A DNA stretch of 64,000 bases from Sclerodactyla briareus (GCA_026419785.1 JAODTK010005521.1:62001-126000), one strand, 5' to 3'; counted from the stretch's first letter, positions 25,591-40,733 are shown. Numbers and translations are program-made. The notes: generated by a model from the sequence alone, not told the origin.

Positions 25591-27570
25591 TCGTGAGGGC
25601 ATTGCGGTTGTTCTATCGAACTAAGGAAATAGATGTTTGTTACTGCCGTGAGGAGACAGGTGTTTAACACCGAACCCATTGAAATACAACGTATGGACCG
25701 TTATCGTGAGGGACTTTTGCGGTATGAAAATCGAGCTGGACAATGCAGAGTATTGCTAATGCGATGACCGGTTTTTAATTTCGATTGATCGAATGAATTT
25801 TACATGTATGCTTGTCCGTGCACAATCGGTCGGAGGTGAAAGTATCGCGCTGGCTTCTCGGTGTTTGGGTTACAGTTTGGACGCAAATGGCATGCAATGA
25901 ACTATTATCTGCATTGTTCCGTTTAAATTCGAATAAAAAAAATGTGACTGTTACAATAGAATAGGCTAACCAACAACACACTGTAATCTTATAATTACAG
26001 CAATATGACCATTACCCCATTACAATACTTGATAGGGAAAGTCACTTATTACTTGAATGGTACGACTGAGTCCTTCCCTTTTCCTTGAACTAATTTATCA
26101 GGCCTGTTGCAAAGTTTACATGCAAGGAGCAAGTACAGATCGGATATAGGCCCCTGAAAATCTTGCAGCTATTTGCAGGTTGCTGCCAATGATACATGGG
26201 CAAAACTTGTCAATTAACAGAGTGTCGTGCTCCGCGTTTTTTCAGGAAGTTCGAAAGGAAATAAAGCATATCCGAATAGCTGTACCGAAAATTAGACGTG
26301 CATTGATACCATAGCAGAAACTTGGAAAATTTCGGTTTCAATTACATTTAAGTTCATCCGGGAATATAACCGAATATTAAGTGAGCGCTTGAAAAATTTG
26401 TGTGGAATTTGTGGCGGGGACCACACAATCTGGCTATAAGGTTGGTCTTGGTACATCTCCTTATAATTACAAAACGTTGCGAAATAAGCGAGGCCAGTTA
26501 CATACAAAATTGTAAAGGTCATTGAATGTGATCAAAGGGACAAGTTCTTGCACCAATTGTATGTGTTGTCTAGCCATAGAAGTAATCGAATTCATACTAA
26601 ATTTGTAATGAAATCCTCGAATCACGACATTTTCTGGTCTTGTCAGCGATCGTGCCTTGATGCCTCCACACCAATATATCACATAAGAGGACTGACTGTG
26701 GAAGTGAATTAGACACGTGGAGTTCAATTATCAGTGCTTCTCGGGAGGATAGAGTTGAATCGGCAAGCTAAAGCTTTTCTAGGTATATTAGCAAGAACAG
26801 TACTCAAGTAGAGGCTCTGCACTTTTTATCGCGGCGATGAACTTGTGTTACTGTAGTGAACAAGTCAAACTGAACATAAGTGCTTGGAAGTTGATTTAGG
26901 ACAGTACAACCCAAATCTAGCCTGTTTGAACGCATTAATCTAGGCGATAGCCTATTAGTTGCAGTGCATACTCATATTTACTGAACCTCATAGTTTTGGT
27001 TCGTAGCATGCCAAAAATATATGGTATGCAATTGCAGATGATAAGCGATAGCCAAATCTAAGAAACAAGTATTCAGAGGTGTTTTTTATACTAAAACATA
27101 AGATCACACTGTAGTAGAAAGTATTGCAAATCATTGTGTACAACATTCACAGTGAATGCATTAACTGCTTCAAATATACGTATTATTGATATGGGGCATT
27201 GTTCACATGTTTTAATCTGTAAAGTGGATGGATAAAATATTTTGATAAAAAAACCTTTGGGGCTCTCATAAATAACACTGCCTGATCAATCACATGTGTC
27301 AGTGAGATAGTTTGAGAACATTGTTAACCTGACAAAAAGGAATGCTAACCGAATCAGAATATTTTATCACTCCACCATGGAAAAGGAATTGTGGATTTTA
27401 GATTTTTTAGGTGGAGACTGGTGGGCAGATGGGTGGATCATATTGTATGTCTTCAATGGAATGTCCGAACAGACTTCACTGAAGTATAAATAAAAAGTCA
27501 TGTTCCGGCGCAAATAGATAAGTCCTTCACTCATTACCGGTTTTAAAAATAGTGTTCAATTATTGATAAC
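25591..27570. other. Unassigned sequence, no recognisable gene
   Basis: No recognisable exon, RNA gene or repeat was seen. Confidence 0.4.
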
Positions 27571-27572
27571 AA

Positions 27573-27668
27573 CCTATGTCTTACAGTAGAAATCCCTATT
27601 ATGACTTTTCCACTTCCAATTTACTAGATCAGGAATAATGTTGCTTTACGGTATTCTGAGCAAACGTT
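27573..27668. repeat. Direct repeat, copy 1 of 2 (~90 bp)
   Basis: The core ACTAGATC(A)GGAATAA-G, GCTT, ACGGTAT, CTGAGC is shared with 28735-28820, and weaker similarity extends upstream (GTCTT...GTAGAAA). The copies are in the same orientation about 1.15 kb apart and bracket the SINE-like and G-rich repeat pieces at 28.2-28.6 kb. Confidence 0.7.
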
Positions 27669-28204
27669 CTTCAAACAAGGGCCCTGAATAACGTTACTGC
27701 TGCTGTAGTGCGTCGCAAGGGGGACCTGGCTATTTTGCTGCTTTAGACAAGAGAGGAGAAACTATGCTAAATGTGCCTCGAATGCCACTTAAAAATTGGT
27801 ACAAAGTTCGTGCTTCGAGCGTGGACTAGTGTGGAATTCGGTCCCGTTGCTCTCTACCCATCTCCGAAATCTCCGCTGTCTAAGCTCTATGGGAAATGTC
27901 TGCCTAATTGGCCCCCTAGCTTAGACACCCCCCTTATCTGGAGGTTGAAATATACAACAACAATTCTCATGACCTTGAAAACTACAATCAAACCTCTTGA
28001 ATTACCAACACCCTCGTTACTGAGCCTCCTTTGTCCGTTTTTTCCTCTCCAAACCACGCCCAAAGTTTGAAACTGCAGTAGCCTTAGGCTATGCTTAGAT
28101 GTATAGGTTTTAAAAGCGTGTTTTCTCCATGGAGCTATTACTATATTCCTCCAGAGAACTACTACTCGGAAGTTCCCTGCTCTTTATGGCATGAAGTTCA
28201 TATC

Positions 28205-28292
28205 AGGGTTGGGACAGTAGAGCTAACTCTGGCTAAAGTCCTAAATTGTGGCGGATTCGATTTCTGCAGAGTGCCCTGGAAAATACGGGAAA
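28205..28292 (+). mobile_element. tRNA-like SINE head (candidate)
   Basis: The order GGGACAGTAGAGCTAAC, CTGGCTAAAGTCCTA, then GGCGGATTCGATTTC mimics a tRNA: an A-box-like D arm, an anticodon arm and a B-box-like T arm (GGATTCGATTT against GGTTCGATTCC). The first box is degraded and no acceptor stem closes, so it is not a working tRNA. A tRNA-derived SINE head is the simplest reading. Chance resemblance is possible. Confidence 0.4.
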
Positions 28293-28484
28293 AATTTGAG
28301 CTCACACGATGTAAACAGTGTTAAGGAGCAGTAATGTTCAAACACTTGGCCAATAAAATCAAAGTCGGGGCAACGATAGGACCGAAGCGACAAAAATAGC
28401 AGAACTTTTCCACCAATTACAAAAATTTGTTATAATAAAATGCCCCATGTTGAAGCTTGGAATGCAGCTAATAACGGGCCCGGG

Positions 28485-28560
28485 AAAGGACATTTCCGGC
28501 ATCTGGGGGCTTGCACAACCAAAAATTTCCTTGAACGCTAGCGCCAACCATGGTGGTCCC
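28485..28560 (+). repeat. Single monomer of the G-rich dispersed repeat
   Basis: TTTCCGGCATCTGGGGGCTT, then AAAATTTCCTTG, then CGCCAACCATGGTGGTCCCG matches the core of the units in the 61.4-62.3 kb array (TTTCCGGCAATCTGGGGGG, AAAATTTCCTTGTACCC, CCACTGATGGTGGCCCG). It is followed by C-runs to about 28630. This shows that the monomer is dispersed and not confined to the array. Confidence 0.7.
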
Positions 28561-28734
28561 GTTTAGATAGTATTCTTGCCCCCCCTAGAAGAATGTCTCT
28601 GTGGCCCCTGGGCCTCCCCCCCCAGGACGAAAAATCGGTGACGCCCAATGCTGCTGCAATAAGACAAGGGACATTGGTTAACCCATACTGGTTAAAAATA
28701 GTTTCAATATCTGTACACAACCTGTCAAACAGAC

Positions 28735-28820
28735 GTCTTGCCGTTAGAAAAACCCAATGCTGAATTTTATAATTTCACTAGATCGGAATAACGTCGCTTA
28801 ACGGTATCCTGAGCGAACAA
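28735..28820. repeat. Direct repeat, copy 2 of 2 (~90 bp)
   Basis: This is the partner of 27573-27668. The conserved core is CACTAGATCGGAATAACGTC to GAGCGAAC. Confidence 0.7.
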
Positions 28821-31800
28821 TTACTTCAGCCTAGTGACTACTATTGGATCACGTTCATGTTGTATTCGTTAAAAAAAGTGTCCAATCGCATTATGGGAGA
28901 AGGTTTGCCCTGCTAGCTTCACATCTTCAAGAATCATTAGCACCAAACGAATATGTTTGATATGAATTTCACGCCTTTGACAAAACTAGTATGTTACCAG
29001 GACAAACAATGCGTGTGTATAGTGACGAAGATGCTGCTGATAATCTAGCGCCCCCAGCCGTTTATGTTGACTTTTCAGTTTGGAGGCGCATGATTCAAAT
29101 GGCCGAGTTGTTAGAATAAAACGTTAAGTTGTATAGTAAACGAACTCCAAATCTCAAAAATAAAAAGGCAATATTTCACACAACTGGTAGTAGTAGGCTA
29201 GCTCTTCCCGAAGTCACTGGGATTATCACCATCTGGATGAATAGAATTGATTGTAACGAGTGGTGGGACAGAGCTATCTTGAACAGTGCAGAGCATGTTC
29301 AGGTGGATATATAGAAAGGTGTATTTGTATTTCGCGTTTTCCCTTCTTATATTCATCTAGATAGATATCATGGTAGACAAGCCTGGTCTCATCAGGAGCA
29401 ACAGCAGCTAGTAATATACCTCGTTCGCTGTTGTTCAAGGACACGTGTGGGCCTCTGTCGCAAAACCATAATAGTGCTATGTGCTTTTCTATTCTATTGT
29501 ATTGTTCTAACATTCGTAATACCCAAGTAGGGATAAGATGCTATAGCTCAACATCCGGTCCCACTCGTACCTCACTTCTACCCACTATATATTTTATATT
29601 GAAACCCGGTCACTTTCTAGTTGTAATTTAGTGCAGGATCTTCAGACTGCGAACCCTTAATCGTTTGTAATTGTACTTTGAGAGGCCAAAAAAAAAAAAA
29701 ACTTGTTTTCTCAGGACATTTCCTCGTCTATTGATAAATTGAACTGATGACGTCACATGCGAGATGGTCACACAGGAGTGGCATGACTAAATATATAAGC
29801 AGTTACCAGGCGAAGTAAACCATTTGTGATTCGAACCAATCCGTGAAACCCCTGGATGAGTTGACCACCAAAATCGAATGGAACAGGCACCTACAAAAAA
29901 AAAAAAAAAAAAATCAGTTATACTAGATGCGTTGATTTCGAACAGAATAATCAGTAGTTTTCAATCGGAACTATGTAATGATTGGTTTTTCCTAGTAGCT
30001 GTCCATTTGATTCGCTACCTGGTGAATTTGACCAGGGCGTTTTCTAGGTTTGTGCTATCGCGATGAGGCAGTTGTGCGCCAACCTTTCCCTACGGAAGAA
30101 TGGGTACGTATTCCTGTCAGGACAGAATAATGTAACTGTATAATTGCAGTGGATTTTGCATGGTTTTATGTGAGTGTCGCGGGGACTGTGCTATAAATCT
30201 CATCGGTATGGTGGGGGACGCAGTTCACGTTGGCCTATACTCAGCCCATCCGTTCCGAGTTCCGAGAAAGTGGCAGATTCATGCTGGTTTGTTCACTTGG
30301 TCTCCATTTCGGAGGGCGTAAATTTGGTCCCCAGAGCAGGTTGGGAAAGGCCATATCAACATGTACTCGATATGAATAAAGCCAGGCTTCCTGAACCCGT
30401 GAAATAAAATAAAATCAGATACATCAAGCGAATAGCACATGTACTCTACGTCCAGACAATATAGAATAGGTGAAAAGTGAACTATTAAGATTTCCTGGCC
30501 TTTTCCTTCCTTATAGAAAAATAGCTTTTCGTTATTAAGTTATTCGGGCAGCATGAGGGCGACTAAGAGAACGTTTGACTTAATAAATAATATATAATTC
30601 ATCTGTCAGTTACCGTTATTTATACCACGATCCCGATGAGAAAATCGATAAGAACACCGAGTAGAGATAGGCCAGTAATTTACCGCCATTTAGAAAGAAA
30701 GAATATCGTTGCGGGTTTGCGGGATGAGTGGGCCGACAATCGATTCCCACTCATTGGAATTGTATGGAACGATAACGAAATAATATCAACACTAACGTAC
30801 TACAAGGAAACAGAAGCATGGGCTATTATTGATATTTATTTCCTTGTTACATACACTAACGAAATTGAAGATTGAAACAAGATCGATCCTCATTGTAGTC
30901 GATTCACGCTTGATTGCATACGATTTAGCAACAAGCAATGCAAAATAAGTCGCGCCCCTAATGGCGTTTTTAGTCGGATTGACGCTTCTTGCAATGATTC
31001 GATGTGAACTAGATCAGATTTCGTGCATGAGAATCTCCTACCGTTTTCATCAACTAAGCTAAATAGCATTAAACACTCAACATCACTGATGTATTGACAT
31101 ACTAATTGTCTTGGAATATCCTTCTTTCAGTGATCATAATCGGAGAGATGTTCACTACGTTTACGTAATATCCCCAGGTGGCTTTAGAAAACACGCAATC
31201 GGCGCCTCGTTGTTATTAGACGAGGTAGAGCCTAGCCTTAGAGAACGGTTATAATTTACATACACACGAATGGGAGAGACGCCTACAATACAAAACAAGG
31301 CTAAAAATCGAACAACAAGAAGCATTTGGGTTGATCTGACTACAATTATTATTTCAACCTATATTGAACTACTATTACTAAAAATACTACATTCTACTGT
31401 TAGCAAGAGCATAACGTCTGGTCATGTAGGTTAGACAAGCCTATCCACGCTGTACTTTACCAGAAACATCAGGCGGAAAATGCATATGTACTACAACTTC
31501 TAGTGATGCCAACCGGAATAAATATAAATAGAATATGACATGCAGAGACACATTTTCGAGTAAAAATACATTGTCATGAAAAAGAAGATGGTCGGAAACG
31601 TTGCTCTGGAAAATCATACAGACCATCGCATTCGTTAATTCGATCAATTTATATGGGGACTGGGCTTAACCTAAGTTTGTTGATAGGCGTCTGTGACTAT
31701 GTTCTGCATTTGTTAAATCATTATGCAGCCCTATAGAGGAGCGTTTATCTAACAGGATCGAATTACAGAAGTGATCAGCTGGTCGAGTCCTAGCCAAAAG

Positions 31801-33551
31801 CAAATTCGTTGTAGAGAATGACAATGAAGAATAGAGCAGTGAGAAAAATCCGGGGACCGTAATGACAAAGGTTGAAACATTATTCATGAGCTGAAAGAGG
31901 GTACCAGGGACGTTCTATAGGACTATGAAAAGAAAGGTTTTTTTAGAAAGTTAGTTATTAACCCCTAGTGAGTCACGTAAAAATAATTTTCTAGTCGCTG
32001 TAGTGGCGAAGTGACCTTGTCACAGATTTCACATCAACAGATCAACGATCAACTCATTGCGCCCGAGACGCACCGTACGATTAAACGACCTAGAGCCACC
32101 ATCGTGCAGTTAGTCAAACAGTTATTCGGCTTAGCTGTATATGACAAAAAATGTTGTGTAGGTCAAGACGGCCTTTTTTAAGTCTTCCTAATTCTCGCAA
32201 GCAAAGAACCACCACGATCCATACACTATGTTTATGGGTGTTGATGAAGTAATGGTTTTCAGTGATGTGTGAGCAAACAGAGATAATGCGTTACCACAAA
32301 ACAGAATTAACCAAATTTAGCTAACTTATTCTTAAATACATCAGATGTATTGTATGTAAATCGTGTGAGCATGCTATATGGGCAGCAGAAAGTCAAGGAA
32401 ATTGCAGGATGCAATTATAGACAAACCAATGCTATTCGTATCAGAAGAGACTGTTTGTCCACCGATTAACTCGCTTACGATCGTTTAAATTTTGGGGGGG
32501 ACATGTGACTGGACCTAGCATGACCAACGCATATTCAATAAAAAAAAAACAAAAGAGACGAAGAATTATCTAGAGTAGTAGTCCAACTTAACTGTATGAA
32601 AGGAAGCATTTTACTGAATTGTTCAACAAGAGTCTAGCAGATTTCTGTTGTATTTCAACAGACTACTTCAGAACGCTCATTTAATGAGAGTGAACCGAAA
32701 TCACCGAACGCCACCTAGGGAACAGTTGTCTTTCAAATGACGCGCGAAAGTTCCATTGGTAATCCAACTCAATCTGTGGCAGAGGAAAAATTTGACATCT
32801 TCAGCAAAACACCTATGATGTTTTGTTTTCAAATTCATGTCTCATTAAAAATAATACATCCATAGCCCTCCCCCAAAGTATAGCCCACATCATTAGAAAA
32901 CTGGTTGTATTCAATTATTTCGTTATTCTCCAACCATTCTACCCCACGTTCAAACACCTATCATTAGTTACTGATGAGTCTGATAACAAGAAATGGAATG
33001 GCTGTATATTAAAGCAATGTTCATTCAACGGTTAGTCCTCCTGGCGGACTATCGAAAGCAATTTGAAAGATGAAGAGAAGTGTGAAATGGCAGGGCGCAA
33101 AGCGGAGCATGGATACCAATGACAGCAGAGTAATCTTCCCTTTTTCAGACATCTCGATGGTTTGGATTCGTAGCTTATTCATAACGATCCATTGTGGTTT
33201 TGCGTAAAGTCATGGATGAGTTTGTTTGATAGAGACACGCTCCTATAACAATACTGGTTTCAAATGATGATATGTTTAGGGTACTTCCAAGTTTCATTTA
33301 CACGCGGTATTGTAAGGTTGTCCTCTGAGTCCTATCCTGTGATTGTGTTTGTAACGGTAACCTCTGTCATTCAAAGCGACCATCCGAACAAGCCTAAAGA
33401 GGTAATTATATTTCCTAGAAAATCTGAAATGTATCAGTTCAAAAGTCGTCCGTTCCAACACTGCTAGGAGATTTCCTGATTGGCTGGGAACTAGTGGATA
33501 TGGGCTATTATATCCTTTGTTAAGATTGGGGATTGGGGTCACAGAATATGG
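28821..33551. other. Unassigned sequence, no recognisable gene
   Basis: This stretch contains two A-runs (14 A at 29688-29701 and 19 A at 29895-29913) that may be retroposon tails, though no body is recognisable. AATAAA-like words lie near 30370-30410 after a 77-codon frame with no recognisable motif. A 79-codon frame (30636-30875, +) is also unassigned. Confidence 0.4.
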
Positions 33552-33950
33552 TTACTGTAGCCAATCACAGATTTTGTCCCACGAGGCAGGGCACTCGAGG
33601 CCCTTTGCAACAATGCTATTATGTTTAAGGAGAATGTCTGCGATCAGTGCGTGTTTGTAATTGTAAATGAGCGATCCGTAGAAGCGACTTCCGTCACACA
33701 ATATTGAAGAGACAGTAGCCATCGCTACACGCGGACAGATATGGACGTGCCGTTTACTCAACGCCCGACTGATCATTTCGCCAAATATATCGGAAACTAA
33801 GTTACATTGAATGACGGATGGACATGTTATTATGACGATATCATCTCGACATGGATTTTCACTCGGGCGATCTTTCATTGTGACGTCATGACCAAACGCC
33901 GCTCTCGCTTTCTCATCAGTTGTATACGTTACCAGACATGTATCATCATT
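33552..33950 (-). CDS. Candidate 3'-terminal coding exon, product unknown (weak)
   Basis: On the minus strand a frame of 133 codons including the stop runs from a TTTGACAG acceptor-like site (AG at 33951-33952) in phase 0 to TAA at 33552. A branch-like CTAAC lies about 30 nt upstream, although the pyrimidine tract is weak. An in-frame ATG is at 33876-33878. The translation has globular-protein composition with eight cysteines. It includes RDDIVIITCPSV (about residue 34), SKRHVHICPRVAM and WDKICDWLQ at the very end, but I recognise no family. Frames of this size arise by chance a few times in 64 kb of AT-rich DNA, so the case rests only on composition and the acceptor. Confidence 0.2.
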   Translation of the reverse strand, partial: NDDTCLVTYTTDEKARAAFGHDVTMKDRPSENPCRDDIVIITCPSVIQCNLVSDIFGEMISRALSKRHVHICPRVAMATVSSILCDGSRFYGSLIYNYKHALIADILLKHNSIVAKGLECPASWDKICDWLQ

Positions 33951-33959
33951 CTGTCAAAT

Positions 33960-34840
33960 AGATACGATGCCTTAATTGGTTAGATTCACGAAGCCTTTCG
34001 GGGGGGTCGGGACCGGATTGGGGTTTTAGTATCGTGCTGACAATTACGTTTGTGAGAAAAATTTAATGTTGAATTACCAATTTTACCACACTATAAAATC
34101 ATATTAAAACTTTCGAAACTCCTTTTATGTTCAATTGCCCCGAAAGTCATACTTAGGTCGATAACTTTGCTTAGTAACATAGTATTCAGTCGAATCTATT
34201 CCGAGATGGTATACTAATGCTGTTATATTACATTTGCCAGGCTTCTGTCAAAAACATATTTGAATGATATCATCTCTTTACTGACTTGGTCTTTCATTAT
34301 CCACATTATTTGCTCTTGAACCCATCAGAATTATTCCTGTTAATATGAGGATTCCTCTCCATTGAATTTACTAGTTCATCTAGAATATTAACCATATAAA
34401 ATTGAACGATCTATCTCTGCCAATAAGAGGTTGAACTTATGCTTGTATACTGTAAAAAACAAAGAATACTTCTGTTTTTGTTCTCAGGTGAAGTTTCGAA
34501 ATCGGATATTAACTTGACTGTGTCTTTGTTCTACAGACCGGCTGGCATTTGGGCTGAATTATTTCCTTGTTGCACCAGGGCAGCAGATTCGGAGATTGTA
34601 AAACTAACTCAATGACAGTTCATTCATTCAAAATCAAAATCGAGTAATTTTGCGATGCGAGATTTATTAGATTTGATTTCCACCTGAAAGTCACTTTGTA
34701 GCATAAACACGATTTCTTTAGGAGAAAAATTGCAGGTAAGGAGTATAATAACCCTTTTTCCCAAGATTTGAGAATCTTTCAACAATTCCGTATGGTTAGA
34801 AAAACAATGTTTGTATTTGCATTATTCTGAGATCTGTTTT
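33960..34840. other. Unassigned AT-rich sequence
   Basis: A fragment at about 34510-34570 translates as SLFYRPAGIWAELFP, loosely like the YRPPG motif of LINE endonucleases. It is isolated and I do not call it. No other feature was seen. Confidence 0.35.
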
Positions 34841-34841
34841 C

Positions 34842-34869
34842 GGGGGGGGGGGGGGGGGCGGGGGGGGGG
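34842..34869. repeat. Interrupted poly(G): 17 G, C, 10 G
   Basis: Two G runs are separated by a single C. They have G-quadruplex potential and are a likely sequencing or assembly trouble spot. Confidence 0.95.
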
Positions 34870-35019
34870 CTCATGGTCATTAGAACGATGCAATTGTGTT
34901 GAATTGGTTATTTAGAATGAATCAATAAAAAAATTGAGAGAAAACAAAAAAAACCCCCCGCAATTAAATTTACGTCCAACAAGAAGGAATAACCCATCCG
35001 GTGTCTAGGCATCGGAGAA

Positions 35020-36100
35020 AAGAAAAAGTTATCATTATACGCTTCAGTTTGGACCATCTCTTTCTCTGTAGTTAGTGTTTATCTCTGATTATTTTCAGGT
35101 TTCTTTGGGCAGTCCAACAATGTCCAATTAGACAATAAATATAATGTGTAGAACATATTGCGCAGACGCAACCACTCATAATATCGCTGCATTGTTCGTT
35201 CTGTTGTTAGCTAATATGATCATACTGCATGCACTCGTCGTACTGCCAAATACCTGAAATAATGAAGATTTTTGTTAGACGAATAAATCATCTTGAAGTT
35301 GATATTTGTCACTGATGCTTTTTCAATTGACAATATAATTCTACCCTTAATTCTTCACCAGAATAGGCGTGCGGATGAAAAGTGTTATCATTACACGCGA
35401 CAGTTTATTAACCACATCTTTCTCTGAAGTTAGTGTACATCCCTGATCATTTTCCAATTTTCTTATGGGCAGTCCAACAATATTCAATTAGACGGTAAAT
35501 ATAATGTGTAGAACATATTGCGCAGACGCAACCACTCAATAATATCGCTGCATTGTTCGTTCTGTTGTTCGGCTATTATATACTGCCTGCACTCGTCGTA
35601 CTGCCAAATATCAAAAAAGATTATAAGTCTATTGTTAGCCGAATAAATCATCTTGAAGTTGACATTTGTCACTGATATATAATATATAATTGAATACCCT
35701 TAGTTCTTCACCAGAATAGGCGTGCGGATGAAAAGTGTTATCATTATACTATTCAGTTTGAACCATCTCTTTCTCTATAGTTGTTGTTTATCCCTGATCA
35801 TTTTCCGAGTTTCTTATGGCCAGTCCAACAATCTCCAATTAAGTTGTAAATATACTATGTGACCTGGTGGTGGTCTGTACTAGCGCGGACGCAACCACTC
35901 AATAATATAGCTGCTGCATTGTTCGTTTTCTTGTTCAGCTAATCTTGATCATACTGCATGCACTCGTCGTACTGCCAAATACCTGGAATGATGAAGAATT
36001 TTCGTTAGCCGAATAAAAACATCATGTAGTTTGTCACTGATGTCACTGATGCTTTTCCAATTGAAAATATAATTACTAACTTTAATTCTTCACCAGTTCC
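35020..36100. repeat. Three-unit tandem array, ~355-bp period
   Basis: The phrase ATCATTA(T/C)AC recurs at 35031, 35387 and 35740, giving periods of 356 and 353 bp. Each unit then holds CAGTTT, a CCA-CATCTTTCTCT block, GGCAGTCCAACAAT (GGCCAGTCCAACAAT in unit 3) and AATATAATGTGTAGAACATA (changed in unit 3). It continues with CGCAACCACTCA, GCATTGTTCGTT, GCACTCGTCGTACTGCCAAA and GTCACTGAT, and ends TTCTTCACCAG. Units 1 and 2 are the closest pair. Unit 3 carries a small insertion near 35867-35880. No open frame spans a unit, so it is satellite-like rather than genic. Confidence 0.9.
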
Positions 36101-37510
36101 CTTTGTTGGTGTAGATTTCACTTGATTAGACAATGACACTCTGTCAAAGCAAGATTGTGTTACATTTCTATCTAGTATATTAGAGGGTTTTAATTTGTGG
36201 ACACAAGCATTTTCATTCGCGGAATAACGTTAGCGCAATTATCGTGTACCGAGAGGAGAAGGAAGAAAGGATAGGTCAGGTTTTATGGCTGAGGCGAAAC
36301 GTATTGAAATGTTTATTCCTGACACGGTAGCAACTTGCTTTTAACCTACTGAAAAATGCGTGGGCATTCGTAAATATACAACAGCGATCCGCGTAAGGTT
36401 AGCCCCAACGTTATAATATGCAGGTAGTAGACGACCGATGCGTGTACATGCTCAAATTATGGTAAATCGGCCCCATTGATCAACCAATATTCAAGGTGCC
36501 GTGGGAGTCCATGCACACTGAACAGTACAAGGCGTCCTATGCCAGGTCGGTTTCAGGTCGATGTCACAAATCTAATTAGCCCATGTTTTTTCCGTTTTCT
36601 CACCAAGTCCTTTCCTTCTTGGCAAGTAGATGTTACATGGCATAATCGACATCACCAACCAATGAGAGAAATGAGAGAAATGCACCTCTCCCTAAGGTCA
36701 TAGGTTACCTATAGAGGTAATATGCAAAATTCCACTTGACTTCAGAATGTTCATATGAATAGCTGTTCGTCAGTCGCCCGTGTTAACACCATAGCATAAC
36801 ACTCGATTGATGAAGACACAGTATGAAAGACACATTTCCTTATCATCGATTACGCTTGACATCTACCTCAGGTGAACTATGTAGATCACATTCACGTCGG
36901 GTTATTGGTCTGCCCCGAACACAGATGGGGGAACATAGAACGTAGGCATTTATTACCTCCTAGCCGGCTGATGGGCTGGTGTAATGAGAATCGTGGCTTC
37001 TATCAACAGAGATAAGTAAATTATTCCTACCAGCGATCTACTGCTCACAGTGTCAACAATATTTGAGACTAAATACCCCTTACAGACGTTTCAATAAGGC
37101 ATTTTCTTTTTCCAACTGATTCTTCCCAACAAGAAGGTGTGTTCAATGTAGTATTTTGGAGCGACATCACCAGAACTGACCAAAATCCGTCGCTGAACAG
37201 GTCTTAGCTCTATTCTCCGTCATCGATCTTGCATATTCTCTATGCTGCTTGAGAAAACAAACTACTCCAAGCAATCCTGCAATCAGCGAAACTGGGATAC
37301 GTCATACCCAGTTATGATGACCTCAACCGTGCAAACGCAGAGTTACAAGTGGATGACGTTTACGCTAATTTAACACTGTTTCCTAGAAGTTCATCTATCT
37401 GAGTGCTGCCCCCTGTTTAGTTATCAAATAAACATAAATGACCTAGCGTTATCTTACTGGATTCAGTCACTAGTGAGCTATGTTAGGCAGGCCTCTATTG
37501 AATCTCTAGC
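36101..37510. other. Unassigned sequence, no recognisable gene
   Basis: No recognisable exon or repeat was seen up to the 13-nt G run at 37511-37523. Confidence 0.4.
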
Positions 37511-37523
37511 GGGGGGGGGGGGG
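37511..37523. repeat. Poly(G) run, 13 nt
   Basis: Thirteen consecutive G residues. Confidence 0.95.
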
Positions 37524-37684
37524 CAGAATCTAAATGAGGTAACAAATAATTGACAGGACAGGAACACATTCTCCACAATATCGCATGGTTTAAGAAAAAA
37601 ACACTTTACGTGGAATGTGGCATTTCCCGTGTATTTGACTTTTGTTGAAACTACAAGAGATCACCCGTTTTATTACAATGTGCC

Positions 37685-37945
37685 CTGTCACACTGTAACG
37701 GTACCGATAACGATAAAAAGAAATATCGCATAAACGCATTCCCAATAGCGCCGGTCACACATAAACGATAACTATGACGGTAAGCATCCGCAAGCGATGA
37801 TCTATCTGATCAACTTCTAAACTGTTGACCATTAGAAGAACAGCTCGGAGTAGCTGCTCCTATAAATATCGTGGGCTTTTATCGCTATGGTGTCGACCAC
37901 TCCAATGTTATTGGTATCGTTTAGTTATCGTTATTTTCATTCTTC
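37685..37945. mobile_element. Possible MITE-like element with CGATAACGATA-type ends
   Basis: The left side holds GTAACGGTACCGATAACGAT (about 37695) and CACACATAAACGATAACTA (about 37755). The right side holds the inverse-type words ATTGGTATCGTTTAGTTATCG (trimmed, about 37909-37928) and TCGTTATTTTC. Inverted CGATAAC/GTTATCG words at both ends with a non-coding centre resemble short DNA-transposon relics. The inverted repeats are imperfect and I cannot define exact termini or a target duplication. Confidence 0.3.
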
Positions 37946-38323
37946 GGAATCATGTTGTTTATTGGTCATGTCTCACAGTGAACGGCTGTGTGAACATGTT
38001 CGATTAATTCATTTGCAATCAATGATGTACTTTCGCTACCATTCGTACTGTTCGTTTTCATTATAATGTTCTTCCACTTTCCCCCAAGTTTGAAGTCGCC
38101 TAAAGAAACGAGTCATGCGACTACACTACTTCAACAAAATATATAAGACAAAATATATATAATGAAAAACATAGCCAACCTTCTCTGCCGTCGAGCATAG
38201 AATGCATCAGGTTTATGACTTAGTTGAATCAGAATTGCTTTCCCAATCTAATTTCATGAACGCGTCAAAATGCAGATGTTTCGTTTGTTCCTATGATGTC
38301 ATTCATTCAACTGTTCAATTGAT

Positions 38324-40545
<2,222 letters not shown>

Positions 40546-40733
40546 ATTAGACATTACTGGAATAATATATCTAAAATCTAAAATATAGACATTACTTATG
40601 GTAATGAAACCATTTCACTTAGTCTAAACTACAACTCTCTCACCCAGCCATGAAAATGCAAAACATGGCCGGTACTTGCTTCTTTGCTAGGCCTTTCACC
40701 GATGAGGAGTCTCCAACTACAGAAATATTTTTT

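Noticed and set aside
29830-29880. B-box-like GGTTCGAATCA on the minus strand
   Set aside because: No believable A box or stem structure at the right distance.
34500-34600. YRPAG-containing peptide resembling a LINE endonuclease
   Set aside because: A single five-residue motif without the neighbouring GDFN or SDH motifs.
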